Assembly: GCA_018780645.1 (NCBI GenBank)
Contig: JADMJJ010000011.1
Location: 1 to 64,000, forward strand
Length of the DNA stretch: 64,000 nt
Origin: Burkholderiaceae bacterium
GTDB lineage: Bacteria > Pseudomonadota > Gammaproteobacteria > Burkholderiales > Burkholderiaceae_C
Reading direction: 5' to 3'
A program made the translations under genes and the position numbers. The stretch's first letter is position 1. Each line of letters opens with the position of its first letter. Of this stretch, positions 34,582 to 42,439 are shown in pieces. The notes beneath the pieces are model-generated. The model ran no database searches. It worked only from the letters and a program-made list of their open reading frames with translations, and had not been told where the DNA came from.

Positions 34582-35792
34582 ACATCCTCTACATCTGCCA
34601 CCGCTTCCCGTTTCCGCCCAAGCGCGGGGGCAAGATACGGCCCTTCAATATGATCCGCCACCTGACTGCCAGCGGCCACAAGGTGACGGTGTGCTCGCTG
34701 GCCCGCTCAGACGCCGAAGCGGCTGAGGGGCAGGGCATCTCGCCGCATTGCGAGGCCTTCCATATGGCCCGCGTGCATGCGCCGACACAGGCGTTGCGCA
34801 TGGTGGCGCGCCTGGCCTCTTCCACACCCTCGTCGATGGGCTATTTCTATTCGCCGGAGCTGCAGGCGAAGGTGCGTGAACTGCTGGCCAGCCGGACCTG
34901 GGACCTGATCTTTGTGCACTGCTCGTCGGTGGCTCAGTACGTCGAGCATGTCACCGACTTCCCGAAGATCCTGGACTTCGGCGACATGGATTCGCAGAAG
35001 TGGCTGGAGTACGCAAACTACAAGCCCTTCCCGCTGTCGCTGGGCTATCGGCTGGAAGGCAGCAAGCTGCAGACCGAGGAGAAGCGTCTGGCCGGACGTT
35101 TCGACCTGTGCACGGCGACCACCCGGGCCGAATGGGAGACGCTGAACAGCTATGGCAGCGGCGCCGACACCGACTGGTTTCCCAACGGCGTCGATGCTGA
35201 CTACTTCAGCCCCGGCGACGAGCCCTATGACGCCGACACGATCAGCTTCATCGGCCGCATGGACTACTACCCGAACCAGGAATGCATGTCGCGCTTTTGC
35301 GAGCAGGTCTGGCCAATCCTGAAGGCGCGCCGACCGGCGATGAAGCTGCTGATCGTCGGCGCCGACCCCTCGCCGGCGATGCGCCGCCTGGGTGAGCTGC
35401 CCGGCGTGACGGTGACGGGTTCGGTGCCCGAGGTGCAGCCCTATGTGCGCAAATCGGCGCTGATGGTGGCGCCGCTGAACATTGCCCGCGGGACCCAGAA
35501 CAAGATCCTGGAAGCGATGTCCATGGGTGTGCCGGTGGTCACCAGCAGCATTGCCGCCGGCGGCGTAGACGCGCAGGCGGAGAATCACTTCCTCGTCAGC
35601 GATACGCCACAGGAATACGCTCAAGCGATCTTCCGCATTGCCGAAGACCCGGCGGAGCGCCAGCGCCTGGCGGTGGCGGGCCGCGAGCGCATGCTCAGCC
35701 ACCACGCCTGGCCACGCTCGATGGAGCGACTGGACGCGATCATTGCCCGGGCCGTGAAGAACTTTGCCGATAGAAAAAGAGGTGTTGCATGA
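34578..35792 (+). CDS. XrtA/PEP-CTERM system glycosyltransferase (TIGR03087-like)
   Basis: The 404-residue cytoplasmic enzyme opens with the signature ILYICHRFPFPPKRGGKIR of the exosortase-linked family. ILDFGDMDSQKWLEY and the later donor-domain segments ISFIGRMDYYPNQE, VTGSVPEVQPYV and RGTQNKILEAMSMGVPVV are visible. It is a GT-B fold, family 1/4-like transferase. It overlaps both neighbours (ATGA at 34578 and 35789), so it is translated as part of the same unit as amidotransferase 2 and the downstream dehydrogenase. Confidence 0.9.
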   Translation: MNILYICHRFPFPPKRGGKIRPFNMIRHLTASGHKVTVCSLARSDAEAAEGQGISPHCEAFHMARVHAPTQALRMVARLASSTPSSMGYFYSPELQAKVRELLASRTWDLIFVHCSSVAQYVEHVTDFPKILDFGDMDSQKWLEYANYKPFPLSLGYRLEGSKLQTEEKRLAGRFDLCTATTRAEWETLNSYGSGADTDWFPNGVDADYFSPGDEPYDADTISFIGRMDYYPNQECMSRFCEQVWPILKARRPAMKLLIVGADPSPAMRRLGELPGVTVTGSVPEVQPYVRKSALMVAPLNIARGTQNKILEAMSMGVPVVTSSIAAGGVDAQAENHFLVSDTPQEYAQAIFRIAEDPAERQRLAVAGRERMLSHHAWPRSMERLDAIIARAVKNFADRKRGVA

Positions 35793-37105
35793 AGATCAGT
35801 ATTTTTGGCCTGGGCTATGTCGGGGCGGTCTCGCTGGCCTGCCTGTCGCGTGACGGGCATGAGGTGATTGGTGTCGACATCGAGCCGGCCAAGCTGGAGC
35901 TGATCAAGTCGGGCAAGACGCCGGTGGTCGAAGAGGGCATGGTCGACCTGATGGCCCAGGTGGCTGCAAGCGGCCGCGTCACGGTCACCACCGACGCCCA
36001 GCGTGCGGTGCAGGACAGCGAGCTGTCGCTGATCTGCGTGGGCACGCCGTCGGCGCCCAACGGCAGCCAGGACCAGGGCGCGATCCTGCGGCTGGCGGTC
36101 GAGATCGGCAAGGCGATCGCGGTCAAGGCCGAGCCCCATGTGCTGGTGTTCCGTTCGACCCTGGTGCCCGGCACTGTCGAAGACGTGCTGCGCCCCATCA
36201 TCGAGGAGGCCTCGGGCAAGAAGGACGGCGAGGGCTTCTTCCTGTGCTTCCAGCCCGAGTTCCTGCGCGAGGGCTCTTCCATACGCGATTACGACAAGCC
36301 GCCGTTCACCGTCATCGGTGCCAATCACGCCTATCCGGTCGAACGCCTGCAGGCCCTGTTCGGCCATCTGCCCTGCAAGTTCCTGCAGACCTCGGTGCGC
36401 TCGGCCGAGATGATGAAGTACTGCTGCAACAACTTCCATGCGTTGAAGATCACCTTCGCCAACGAGACCGCGCGCCTGTGCGAGGCTCTCGGCGTCGATC
36501 CCTTCGAGGTCATGGACCTGGTCTGCCAGGACACGCAGCTGAACATCTCCAAGGCCTATCTGAAGCCGGGCTTCGCCTTCGGCGGCTCCTGCCTGCCCAA
36601 GGACCTGCGCGCCACCACCTATCTGGCCAAGATCCACGACCTGGAACTGCCGATGCTGGCCGGCATACTGCCGTCCAACCGTCAGCACCTGGATGCCGCG
36701 CTGAACAAGTTGCTGGCCACAGGCAAACGCAAGATCGGCTTCATCGGCCTGTCGTTCAAGACCGGCACCGATGATCTGCGCGAGAGCCCGCTGGTGACGC
36801 TGGCCGAGCAGTTGATAGGCAAGGGCGTGCAACTGTCCATCTACGATCCCGAGGTGCATCTGGCCAGCCTGCTGGGAGCGAACCGCAGCTTCGTCGAGAA
36901 GCATCTGCCGCACATCGGCCAGATGCTGAAGGCGGAGCTGGCGCAGGTGATTGCCGAATCCGAGGTGCTGGTGCTGGGCCTGGCGGATGCCAAGGTGTTC
37001 GATGTGCTGACGGAGCAGGCCAGGCCCGACCAGGTCGTGCTGGACCTGGTCAATCTGCCCAACCCCGACAGGCTGGCGGCCACCGTCGTCGGCCTATGCT
37101 GGTAG
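35789..37105 (+). CDS. GDP-mannose/UDP-glucose 6-dehydrogenase family (AlgD-like)
   Basis: The 438-residue nucleotide-sugar dehydrogenase makes a uronic acid donor. The NAD fold starts with ISIFGLGYVGAVSLACL; the catalytic cysteine is in FAFGGSCLPKDLRATTY near 265. EFLREGSSIRDYDKPPFTVIG and the C-terminal FKTGTDDLRESP resemble AlgD (GDP-mannose dehydrogenase) more than Ugd, so GDP-mannuronate is the more likely product, but UDP-glucuronate cannot be excluded. With the TviB-like enzyme at 26966-28246 the locus can supply two different acidic sugars. Its 3' end overlaps the next gene by 10 bp. Confidence 0.87.
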   Translation: MKISIFGLGYVGAVSLACLSRDGHEVIGVDIEPAKLELIKSGKTPVVEEGMVDLMAQVAASGRVTVTTDAQRAVQDSELSLICVGTPSAPNGSQDQGAILRLAVEIGKAIAVKAEPHVLVFRSTLVPGTVEDVLRPIIEEASGKKDGEGFFLCFQPEFLREGSSIRDYDKPPFTVIGANHAYPVERLQALFGHLPCKFLQTSVRSAEMMKYCCNNFHALKITFANETARLCEALGVDPFEVMDLVCQDTQLNISKAYLKPGFAFGGSCLPKDLRATTYLAKIHDLELPMLAGILPSNRQHLDAALNKLLATGKRKIGFIGLSFKTGTDDLRESPLVTLAEQLIGKGVQLSIYDPEVHLASLLGANRSFVEKHLPHIGQMLKAELAQVIAESEVLVLGLADAKVFDVLTEQARPDQVVLDLVNLPNPDRLAATVVGLCW

Positions 37106-38124
37106 GCGTGTTGCGGCAACCAGGCAAGGCGCCGAGTTGGCGCCTCGGGGCATGGCTGAGCCTGGCCGTGCTGGTCTTGCTGCTGCTGTCGCTGTTGCCC
37201 TTCATGACCAGTTCAACCGAACTGGTGCGCATGCGCAATGCGCTGGTGCTGGGCGAAACCGCCGGCGTTGACTTCAATTGGACGCCCGCGCAGGTCCCCG
37301 CCGGCTTTCTTTCCGAGCAGGGTCCGGCCAGCTCCTTGTTTGCCGACGAGGCGCAGCGCCTGGGCCTGCGCTCGCTGCCCAGCGACTGGGATCGCGTGCT
37401 GCTCATCAGCCGCCATCTGCTGGGCTCGCATGCGGTTCTGTATGGTGGCGCGGTGCAGTCCGATCTGGACACCACCTATCGCCAGATCGTCAACGAGGGC
37501 AAGGGCTATTGCGGCGACTTCGTGCGCGTCTTCACCGGCCTGGCGTTGGCGTCCGGCATGTCGGTGCGGCCCTGGGCATTTTCCTTCGATGGATTCGGTG
37601 GCGACGGGCACATCTTTCTGGAAATCTGGAACCGCGAGCTCAAGCGTTGGCAACTGGTCGATATCTTCAACAACTACTACTTCGTCGACGCGCGGGGCAC
37701 CATCCTCTCGGCGCTGGAGTTTCGCCAGGCCTTGAAGACAGCGCCGGCATCGCTGCAGCTCAAACCCCTGTTTGCCGGCGCGCGCCCGGGCTATGTGATC
37801 GAAGCCAAGGCTTGGAACTACTATGAACGGGGCTTGAGCCAGTGGTATGCGGTCTGGGGGAACAATGTCTTCTCCTACGACAGGGCGGTGCTGGGTCATC
37901 AGTTGACCCCGTTGTCCCGCTCGCTTGAGCAATTGAACGCCATTGCCCAGGGCCTTTATCCACCGCTGCTGCTGCTGGACGATGCGGCCAGCCGGGGCGA
38001 TGTGGCGGCGATGTGGCGCCTTCACCTTCATTTGCGTGTCGTGGCGGGTCTGGGTGCGCTGTGCCTGCTTGCGGGCGCCTGGTGCATGTTCAAGCACAAA
38101 CAGACGGTCAAGTACGCATCGTGA
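37096..38124 (+). CDS. Membrane-anchored transglutaminase-like protein
   Basis: The 342-residue protein has an N-terminal membrane helix (LSLAVLVLLLLSLLPF), a periplasmic domain and a C-terminal helix (GLGALCLLAGAWCMF). The middle holds a transglutaminase/protease-like core: GKGYCGDFVRVFTGLALASG gives the Cys, GHIFLEIWN the His and QLVDIFNNYYF the Asp of the Cys-His-Asp triad. Such domains hydrolyse or form amide bonds, so it may act on amidated polysaccharide or protein in the periplasm. I do not recognise a named family. ATG 37096 overlaps the dehydrogenase by 10 bp, and its TGA overlaps the next GTG start. Confidence 0.75.
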   Translation: MLVGVLRQPGKAPSWRLGAWLSLAVLVLLLLSLLPFMTSSTELVRMRNALVLGETAGVDFNWTPAQVPAGFLSEQGPASSLFADEAQRLGLRSLPSDWDRVLLISRHLLGSHAVLYGGAVQSDLDTTYRQIVNEGKGYCGDFVRVFTGLALASGMSVRPWAFSFDGFGGDGHIFLEIWNRELKRWQLVDIFNNYYFVDARGTILSALEFRQALKTAPASLQLKPLFAGARPGYVIEAKAWNYYERGLSQWYAVWGNNVFSYDRAVLGHQLTPLSRSLEQLNAIAQGLYPPLLLLDDAASRGDVAAMWRLHLHLRVVAGLGALCLLAGAWCMFKHKQTVKYAS

Positions 38125-39341
38125 GCAAGCCCCTGCGCTTCCTGCTGTTTTCAAGCCTCTATCCGAGCAGCGTTCGGCCGGGCCACGGAATCTTTGTCGA
38201 GACCCGGCTGCGGGAACTTCTCGGTGCCAGCGATGTGCAGGCGAAGGTCATTGCTCCGGTCCCCTGGTTCTATTCCAGTGACCCCAAACATGGCGTGCAT
38301 GGACTGATGGCAGCGACACCGCGCCGCGAGCAGTGGCACGGCATCGATGTCCTTCACCCCCGCTATCCGTTGCCGCCGAAGGTCGGCATGCATATCGCTC
38401 CACTGAGTCTGGCGCTTGGCGCGGTGCCTGCGGTGCGCCGTCTGCTCGCCGAAGGTTTTGATTTCGACCTGATCGACGCGCATTACTTCTATCCCGATGG
38501 AGTCGCTGCCGGGCTGCTGGCCCAGTGGTTCGGCAAACCTTTCGTTGTCACCGCCCGGGGTTCCGATCTGAACCTGATTGCGAACTACCCCTTGCCGCGG
38601 CGCATGATGCAGTGGGCCGCTCGCCGTTCCCACGGCGTGATCGGGGTCAGTCAGGCCTTGGCGGACATTCTGTCCGGCTGGGGACTCGATGCCTCACAAG
38701 TCCACACCATGCGCAACGGGGTGGACCTGCAACGGTTCTCGCCGGTACCGCCGGCGCAAGCCCGTCAGCGGCTTGGCCTTGACGGAGGTCCCATCCTGAT
38801 ATCGGTTGGCCATCTGGTGGAGCTTAAGGGTCATCATCTGGCGATCGAGGCGCTGGCGGCCCTGTCCGACCAGCACCCGGCTGCCCGTCTGCTGATCGTC
38901 GGAGACGGTACCGAGCGCTCCCGTCTGGAGGCCCTCGCGCGGGATCTGGGGCTGACCGGGCGCGTGCGATTTGCGGGCGCGGTGCCGAATCAGGAATTGG
39001 CCGTCTGGTACAGCGCCGCCGATCTGCTGATACTGGCCTCCAGTCGCGAGGGCTGGGCCAATGTGCTTCTGGAGTCCATGGCCTGCGGTACGCCAGTCGT
39101 TGCCACGCGGGTGGGCGGCAATGCTGAGGTGGTGGCTTGCCACACTGCCGGGCGACTGATCGAGGCGCGTGAGGCCGCCAGCATTGCCGAGGCCGCGAGC
39201 TCGCTGCTCGGCTCGCCTCCCGACCGGATGGACGTGCGGCGCTACGCGGAGCAGTTCAGCTGGCAGGCCACCAGCGCGGCCCAGCTGGATCTGTTTCGTC
39301 GAGCCGCCGGCCGCTCGAATTTCACTTTGCAGAACGTGTGA
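38121..39341 (+). CDS. Family 4 glycosyltransferase
   Basis: The 406-residue GT-B enzyme starts with GTG 38121, coupled to the transglutaminase-like gene by a GTGA overlap. It opens with FLLFSSLYPSSVRPGHGIFVETRL, a pattern typical of exopolysaccharide glycosyltransferases. The donor domain has ISVGHLVELKGHHLAIEAL, LLIVGDGTERSRLE and SREGWANVLLESMACGTPVVATRVGG, the ExxxxxxxE region. It is probably the last transferase of the repeat-unit set before the ligase/polymerase gene 7 bp downstream. Confidence 0.88.
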   Translation: MSKPLRFLLFSSLYPSSVRPGHGIFVETRLRELLGASDVQAKVIAPVPWFYSSDPKHGVHGLMAATPRREQWHGIDVLHPRYPLPPKVGMHIAPLSLALGAVPAVRRLLAEGFDFDLIDAHYFYPDGVAAGLLAQWFGKPFVVTARGSDLNLIANYPLPRRMMQWAARRSHGVIGVSQALADILSGWGLDASQVHTMRNGVDLQRFSPVPPAQARQRLGLDGGPILISVGHLVELKGHHLAIEALAALSDQHPAARLLIVGDGTERSRLEALARDLGLTGRVRFAGAVPNQELAVWYSAADLLILASSREGWANVLLESMACGTPVVATRVGGNAEVVACHTAGRLIEAREAASIAEAASSLLGSPPDRMDVRRYAEQFSWQATSAAQLDLFRRAAGRSNFTLQNV

Positions 39342-39348
39342 GCGATTG

Positions 39349-40686
39349 ATGCGAAACCTCCTGATTGCATCGATTCTCTTCGGGGTGCTGCCCTTCATTC
39401 TCTGGCGGGCCCGGATCGGCGTCTACGCCTGGGCCTGGATCGCGATGATGGTGCCGCACCGCCTGGCCTATGGCTTCGTGCAGACCATGCCGTTTGCCCA
39501 GATGGTGGCGGTGCTGACCTTGATCAGCACGCTTTTTTCTCGAGACAAGCGGCCGTTTCCGGTCAACAGCATCACCGTCGTCTATGTCTGCTTCATGCTG
39601 TGGATGAGCGTGACCTGCCTGTTCGCGATGGGCCGGCCGGAGGTCGTGCTTGATCAGTGGGTCTTTGTGCTAAAGATTCACTTCATGCTGTTCATCACGC
39701 TGATCCTGCTGCGAGGCCGGCAGCAGATCGAGATCCTGATCTGGATAACCACCTTGTCGATTGCCTACTACGGCATCAAGGGCGGCGCCTTTACCTTGCT
39801 GACGGGCGGCAGTTCGCGCGTCTGGGGGCCGCCTGGGGGCGTGATCTCGGGCAACAACGAGCTGGGCATCGCTCTGGTCATGGTGATGCCATTCATGTAC
39901 TACCTGCATCAGACCATGCACAGAAAGCTGGGCAGGTATGCGATGGCCGGGGCCATGGCCTTGACCTGCGTCGGAATCTTGGGAACGCAATCGCGTGGTG
40001 CGCTGCTGAGCATCGTGGCGATGGCGCTGCTGCTGGCCATGAAGGGCAAGAACCGTATCAAGACCGGCCTGGCGATCCTGGTCCTGCTGGGGGTGGCCAT
40101 GATGTTCATGCCGGACTCGTGGACCAACCGGATGAACTCGATCCAGACCTATCAGCAGGACTCGTCGGCCATGTCCCGCATCTACACATGGAAAACACTT
40201 TGGGCATTGGCGCTGGACCGCCCGATCACCGGGGCGGGCTTTGGAACAGACAACCCGGTACTGTTCTCCATGTACGCGCCGCCTGGAGGGGTTGAGGGCT
40301 ATCCGGCCAATGTCGTTTTTGTCGCGCACAGCATTTACCTGCAGGCGCTGGGCGAACATGGCTTTCCCGGTCTGGCGCTGTACCTGCTGCTGGGCTTGGT
40401 GACCTGGCGCAAGGCCGCCGCGATCATCAAGAGAACGGAAAAGGACCCCGAGTATGCGGACTGGGTGCCGCTGCTGATGCGCATGACGCAGGTCAGTCTG
40501 GTCGGCTTCGCCGTCGGTGGTACCTTCCTGACGCTGGTGCACTTCGACTTGCCGTACTACATCATCTGCTACGTTGTGCTGGTTGACGCCACGTTGCGCG
40601 AGCGCGCTACGACTGCGGGGCCTCGATCCAGTGCAGGCATCGCCCAGATAAACGATCCGAACTCAACACCATCACGAATACCATGA
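39349..40686 (+). CDS. Exosortase A-associated O-ligase/polymerase (Wzy_C family)
   Basis: This 445-residue multi-spanning inner-membrane protein has about ten hydrophobic helices and a large periplasmic loop in the second half (residues ~240-330, YTWKTLWALALDRPITGAGFG), the usual design of O-antigen ligases and polymerases. It resembles the putative O-glycosylation ligase family of exosortase A clusters (TIGR03097-type). Its role could be polymerising the repeat unit (Wzy-like) or transferring glycan to protein; the sequence does not decide. Start ATG 39349 lies just before the first helix. ATGA couples it to the methyltransferase gene. Confidence 0.87.
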   Translation: MRNLLIASILFGVLPFILWRARIGVYAWAWIAMMVPHRLAYGFVQTMPFAQMVAVLTLISTLFSRDKRPFPVNSITVVYVCFMLWMSVTCLFAMGRPEVVLDQWVFVLKIHFMLFITLILLRGRQQIEILIWITTLSIAYYGIKGGAFTLLTGGSSRVWGPPGGVISGNNELGIALVMVMPFMYYLHQTMHRKLGRYAMAGAMALTCVGILGTQSRGALLSIVAMALLLAMKGKNRIKTGLAILVLLGVAMMFMPDSWTNRMNSIQTYQQDSSAMSRIYTWKTLWALALDRPITGAGFGTDNPVLFSMYAPPGGVEGYPANVVFVAHSIYLQALGEHGFPGLALYLLLGLVTWRKAAAIIKRTEKDPEYADWVPLLMRMTQVSLVGFAVGGTFLTLVHFDLPYYIICYVVLVDATLRERATTAGPRSSAGIAQINDPNSTPSRIP

Positions 40687-41393
40687 CCACTCTGGCCAAC
40701 AAGTTGCTGCGCAAGTACTACGACAGCAGTGCGCACCCTTACCGTGTCTTTGAGCGCAAAGTGGATCAGCTGCTGCGCCCGACACATGTCTTGCTCGATG
40801 CAGGTTGTGGCCGCACAGCGCCCATATTGAGTCAATATCGGGGGCGCGCGGCGCACCTGGTTGGGGTTGACCTGGTCGAGTTCGTCGGGGCGCCCGATGA
40901 CATCGAACTGCACAACAGTGACCTCGCGCATTTGCCTCTGGCCGATGCCAGTGTGGACCTGATCATGTCGCGCTCGGTGTTCGAGCACTTGACGGATCCG
41001 GAGGCCGTCTACAAGGAGTTCAACCGGGTTCTGCGACCCGGGGGCGCGGTTGTGTTCCTGACTGCCAATATGTGGGACTACGGCACCCTGGTGGCGCGCA
41101 TGGTGCCCAACCGCATGCACTCGAAGATTGTCAAGAAGGTCGAGGGGCGGGAAGAGGAGGACACCTTTCCGACGGCCTACCGCACCAACACTCGTGGCGC
41201 CGTGAACCGTCTGGCCGCAGCCGAGAACTTCCGCGTCGAGTCCTTCGAGTACCTCAGCCAGTACCCGAACTACCTGATGTTCAATGGTGGCCTGTTCTTC
41301 CTCGGCATGTGTTTCGAGAAACTGATCAGCCGGTTCGAGATGCTGAAGTACCTGCGCGGCTGGATACTGGTCAGTCTCAGGAAACCGGCCTGA
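40683..41393 (+). CDS. SAM-dependent methyltransferase
   Basis: The 236-residue class I methyltransferase has motif I as LLDAGCGRTAP near residue 37, the acidic end of strand 2 in VGVDLVEF, motif II-like DASVDLIMSRSVFEHLTD and motif III LRPGGAVVFLTANMWDYG. The C-terminal end holds a hydrophobic, basic segment (ILVSLRKPA). It may methylate a sugar of the exopolysaccharide or its lipid carrier. It overlaps the ligase/polymerase gene by 4 bp. A second methyltransferase of a different subgroup is at 62296-63051. Confidence 0.85.
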   Translation: MTTLANKLLRKYYDSSAHPYRVFERKVDQLLRPTHVLLDAGCGRTAPILSQYRGRAAHLVGVDLVEFVGAPDDIELHNSDLAHLPLADASVDLIMSRSVFEHLTDPEAVYKEFNRVLRPGGAVVFLTANMWDYGTLVARMVPNRMHSKIVKKVEGREEEDTFPTAYRTNTRGAVNRLAAAENFRVESFEYLSQYPNYLMFNGGLFFLGMCFEKLISRFEMLKYLRGWILVSLRKPA

Positions 41394-41434
41394 CCAGGCG
41401 GCACCTCAAGAACCTTCAGCCGACAGGAGCTCCA

Positions 41435-42439
41435 TTGAACGCTCTCTCCCTTGGCCTTGCCGCGAGCGGCACCCGCCTGGCATTCAGCCTGCTGGGGCAG
41501 CTCTCGGGGCAGAGGCTCTCGGTGCTCACCTTTCATCGAGTGCATGCGCGGCCCGATGCCCTGTTTCCCGGCGAGCCCGACGCCGATCGATTCGATCAGC
41601 TGATGCGCCTCGTCGCACGCAGTTTTCATGTGCTCAGCCTGTCTCGGGCCGCCGAGCATCTGGCACAGGCCAGCCTGCCTCCGCGCAGCCTGGTGCTGAC
41701 CTTCGATGACGGCTATGCCGACAATGTCGAGGTCGCTCTGCCGATCCTGCAGCGTCACGGGCTGACGGCCAGCTTCTTCGTGTCCTCCGGCTTTCTGGAC
41801 GGCGGTCGGATGTGGAACGACTCGGTGATCGAATGCCTGCGAGCAAGCACTAGGTCCGGCCTTGACCTCGGTGAACTGGGGGTTGCCACGGCGGTGCCGC
41901 TGCAGACGCTGGAGCAACGCCAACAAGCGGTGCAACTGCTGCTGCCGCAGATCAAGTACCTGAATCTTGAACAGCGCGAGGTCGCGCTGGCAAGGTTGCA
42001 GAGCCTGTGCGGCGTGGCCACCCTGCCAAAGGACCTGATGATGAGTACGGCGCAGTTGCGCAGCCTGCACAAGGCTGGCATGGAGATCGGCGGTCACACG
42101 GTGAGTCACCCGATCCTGACCACGCTGGATGGCGAGCAGGCCGAGCGGGAAATCGCGCTCGGGCGCGAGCGCTTGCAGGAGCTGATCGACCAGCCGGTCC
42201 AGGTGTTTGCCTATCCCAATGGCAAACCCGGGCAGGACTACGACGCCAGCCATGTGGCCCTGGTGCGCCGGCTGGGCTTCCGCGCCGCCGTCAGCACGGC
42301 CGCCGGTGCGGCCGGCGCTGGCGCCGACCTGTTCCAGCTGCCGCGCTACACCCCTTGGGCCAAGGGCCTGCCACTGTGGGCCGCCCGCCTGGCGTTGAAT
42401 CAGCGCAGACGTCGTTACGACATGGCCGTGGCGGCCTGA
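41435..42439 (+). CDS. Polysaccharide deacetylase (second copy)
   Basis: The 334-residue carbohydrate esterase family 4 enzyme starts with TTG 41435 behind AGGAG at 41424-41428. LTFHRV and the metal-binding LTFDDGYADN near residue 90, the His pair in IGGHTVSHPIL and the PNGKPG segment near the end are all present, so it should be active. It is unlike the first deacetylase (23438-24322), lacking that family's C-terminal extension. It ends the 25-kb plus-strand run and overlaps the convergent Asn-synthase-like gene by 25 bp at its 3' end; no terminator is visible between them. Confidence 0.87.
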   Translation: MNALSLGLAASGTRLAFSLLGQLSGQRLSVLTFHRVHARPDALFPGEPDADRFDQLMRLVARSFHVLSLSRAAEHLAQASLPPRSLVLTFDDGYADNVEVALPILQRHGLTASFFVSSGFLDGGRMWNDSVIECLRASTRSGLDLGELGVATAVPLQTLEQRQQAVQLLLPQIKYLNLEQREVALARLQSLCGVATLPKDLMMSTAQLRSLHKAGMEIGGHTVSHPILTTLDGEQAEREIALGRERLQELIDQPVQVFAYPNGKPGQDYDASHVALVRRLGFRAAVSTAAGAAGAGADLFQLPRYTPWAKGLPLWAARLALNQRRRRYDMAVAA

